From Darksidea phi (lineage: Eukaryota; Ascomycota; Dothideomycetes; Pleosporales; Lentitheciaceae), in assembly GCA_030770425.1 (NCBI GenBank), contig JASJFT010000132.1:61733-125732 (forward strand): 64,000 bases of DNA, given 5' to 3'. Below are positions 63,906-64,000 of this stretch, one piece after another. The position numbers and the translations under genes are program-made. The notes beneath the pieces were generated by a model. It was not told the origin of the DNA, ran no database searches, and saw nothing but the letters and a program-made list of their open reading frames with translations. Position 1 is the first letter of the stretch, and each line of letters starts with the position of its first letter.

Positions 63906-64000
63906 AATACTAAGAATATTAAAAATACTAAGAATACTAAGAATACTAAGAATACTAAGAATACTAAGAATACTAAGAATACTAAGAATACTAAGAATAC
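63906..64000. repeat. 9-bp tandem array (aatactaag)n, runs off the window
   Basis: One exact unit (63906-63914) and one variant (aatattaaa, 63915-63923) are followed by eight exact units from 63924 to 63995 and a partial unit at the edge. The near-perfect identity contrasts with the eroded elements beside it. Confidence 0.95.

Noticed and set aside
1..64000. Mitochondrial DNA or an AT-rich bacterial/protist genome
   Set aside because: The bias is specific for loss of CA/TG rather than uniform AT richness, no mitochondrial gene or rRNA is present, and the content is nuclear retrotransposons with TSDs.
63906..64000. Telomeric repeat
   Set aside because: The 9-bp unit aatactaag does not resemble the TTAGGG-type fungal telomere even after C-to-T change, and it directly adjoins a retrotransposon LTR.

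Overview
This window is a gene desert built of long terminal repeat (LTR) retrotransposons inserted into one another, all mutated by repeat-induced point mutation (RIP). RIP is the C-to-T process, mainly at CpA, that filamentous ascomycetes direct at repeats. By eye I find only about 30 CA or TG dinucleotides in 64 kb and about seven ATG/CAT triplets, while CG, GC, AG, CT, AC and GT remain common. Sequence like this points to an AT-rich heterochromatic block of a filamentous ascomycete (Pezizomycotina), perhaps pericentromeric or subtelomeric. I cannot name the species. I see no host gene, rRNA, tRNA or CRISPR array. Every coding region is a relic with many in-frame TAA/TAG. These are mostly former Gln or Trp codons, and reading through them recovers recognisable Gag and Pol domains.

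Families. (1) Ty1/copia family AB: A (1-2302, +, left end outside the window) and B (30918-46128, -). (2) Ty1/copia family DE: D (28545-63802, +, in pieces) and E (2303-22999, -, in pieces). (3) Ty3/gypsy chromodomain family H: H1 (outer, 6746-22777, -), H2 (inner, 13388-21516, -), H3 (23000-28544, +, 5' part missing) and H4 (55095-62966, +, full length). (4) gypsy chromovirus C (38507-45980, +). (5) gypsy chromovirus F (47525-54240, +). (6) K (29544-30365), an unclassified 822-bp insert in D.

Order of insertion. Target-site duplications (TSDs), matching LTR lengths and empty sites in sister copies let the stack be taken apart. D is the oldest frame. H3 landed in D, E landed in H3, A and H1 landed in E, and H2 landed in H1, an element of its own family. 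On a second branch B landed in the integrase region of D, and C then split B's 5' LTR. F landed in D's reverse transcriptase, H4 in D's RNase H, and K in D's gag-protease region. Paired LTRs have equal lengths once the insertions are removed: H1 268/268, H2 268/268, H4 269/269, C 468/468, F 465/465, B 241/241, and 251 for D and for E reassembled.

Layout: 1-2302 A; 2303-6745 E; 6746-13387 H1; 13388-21516 H2, with a 141-N gap at 15819-15959 whose two flanks are an identical 112-bp copy; 21517-22777 rest of H1; 22778-22999 rest of E's LTR; 23000-28544 H3; 28545-30917 D with K; 30918-38506 B; 38507-45980 C; 45981-46128 rest of B's LTR; 46129-47524 D; 47525-54240 F; 54241-55094 D; 55095-62966 H4; 62967-63802 D with its 3' LTR; 63803-64000 flank ending in a 9-bp tandem array that runs off the window.
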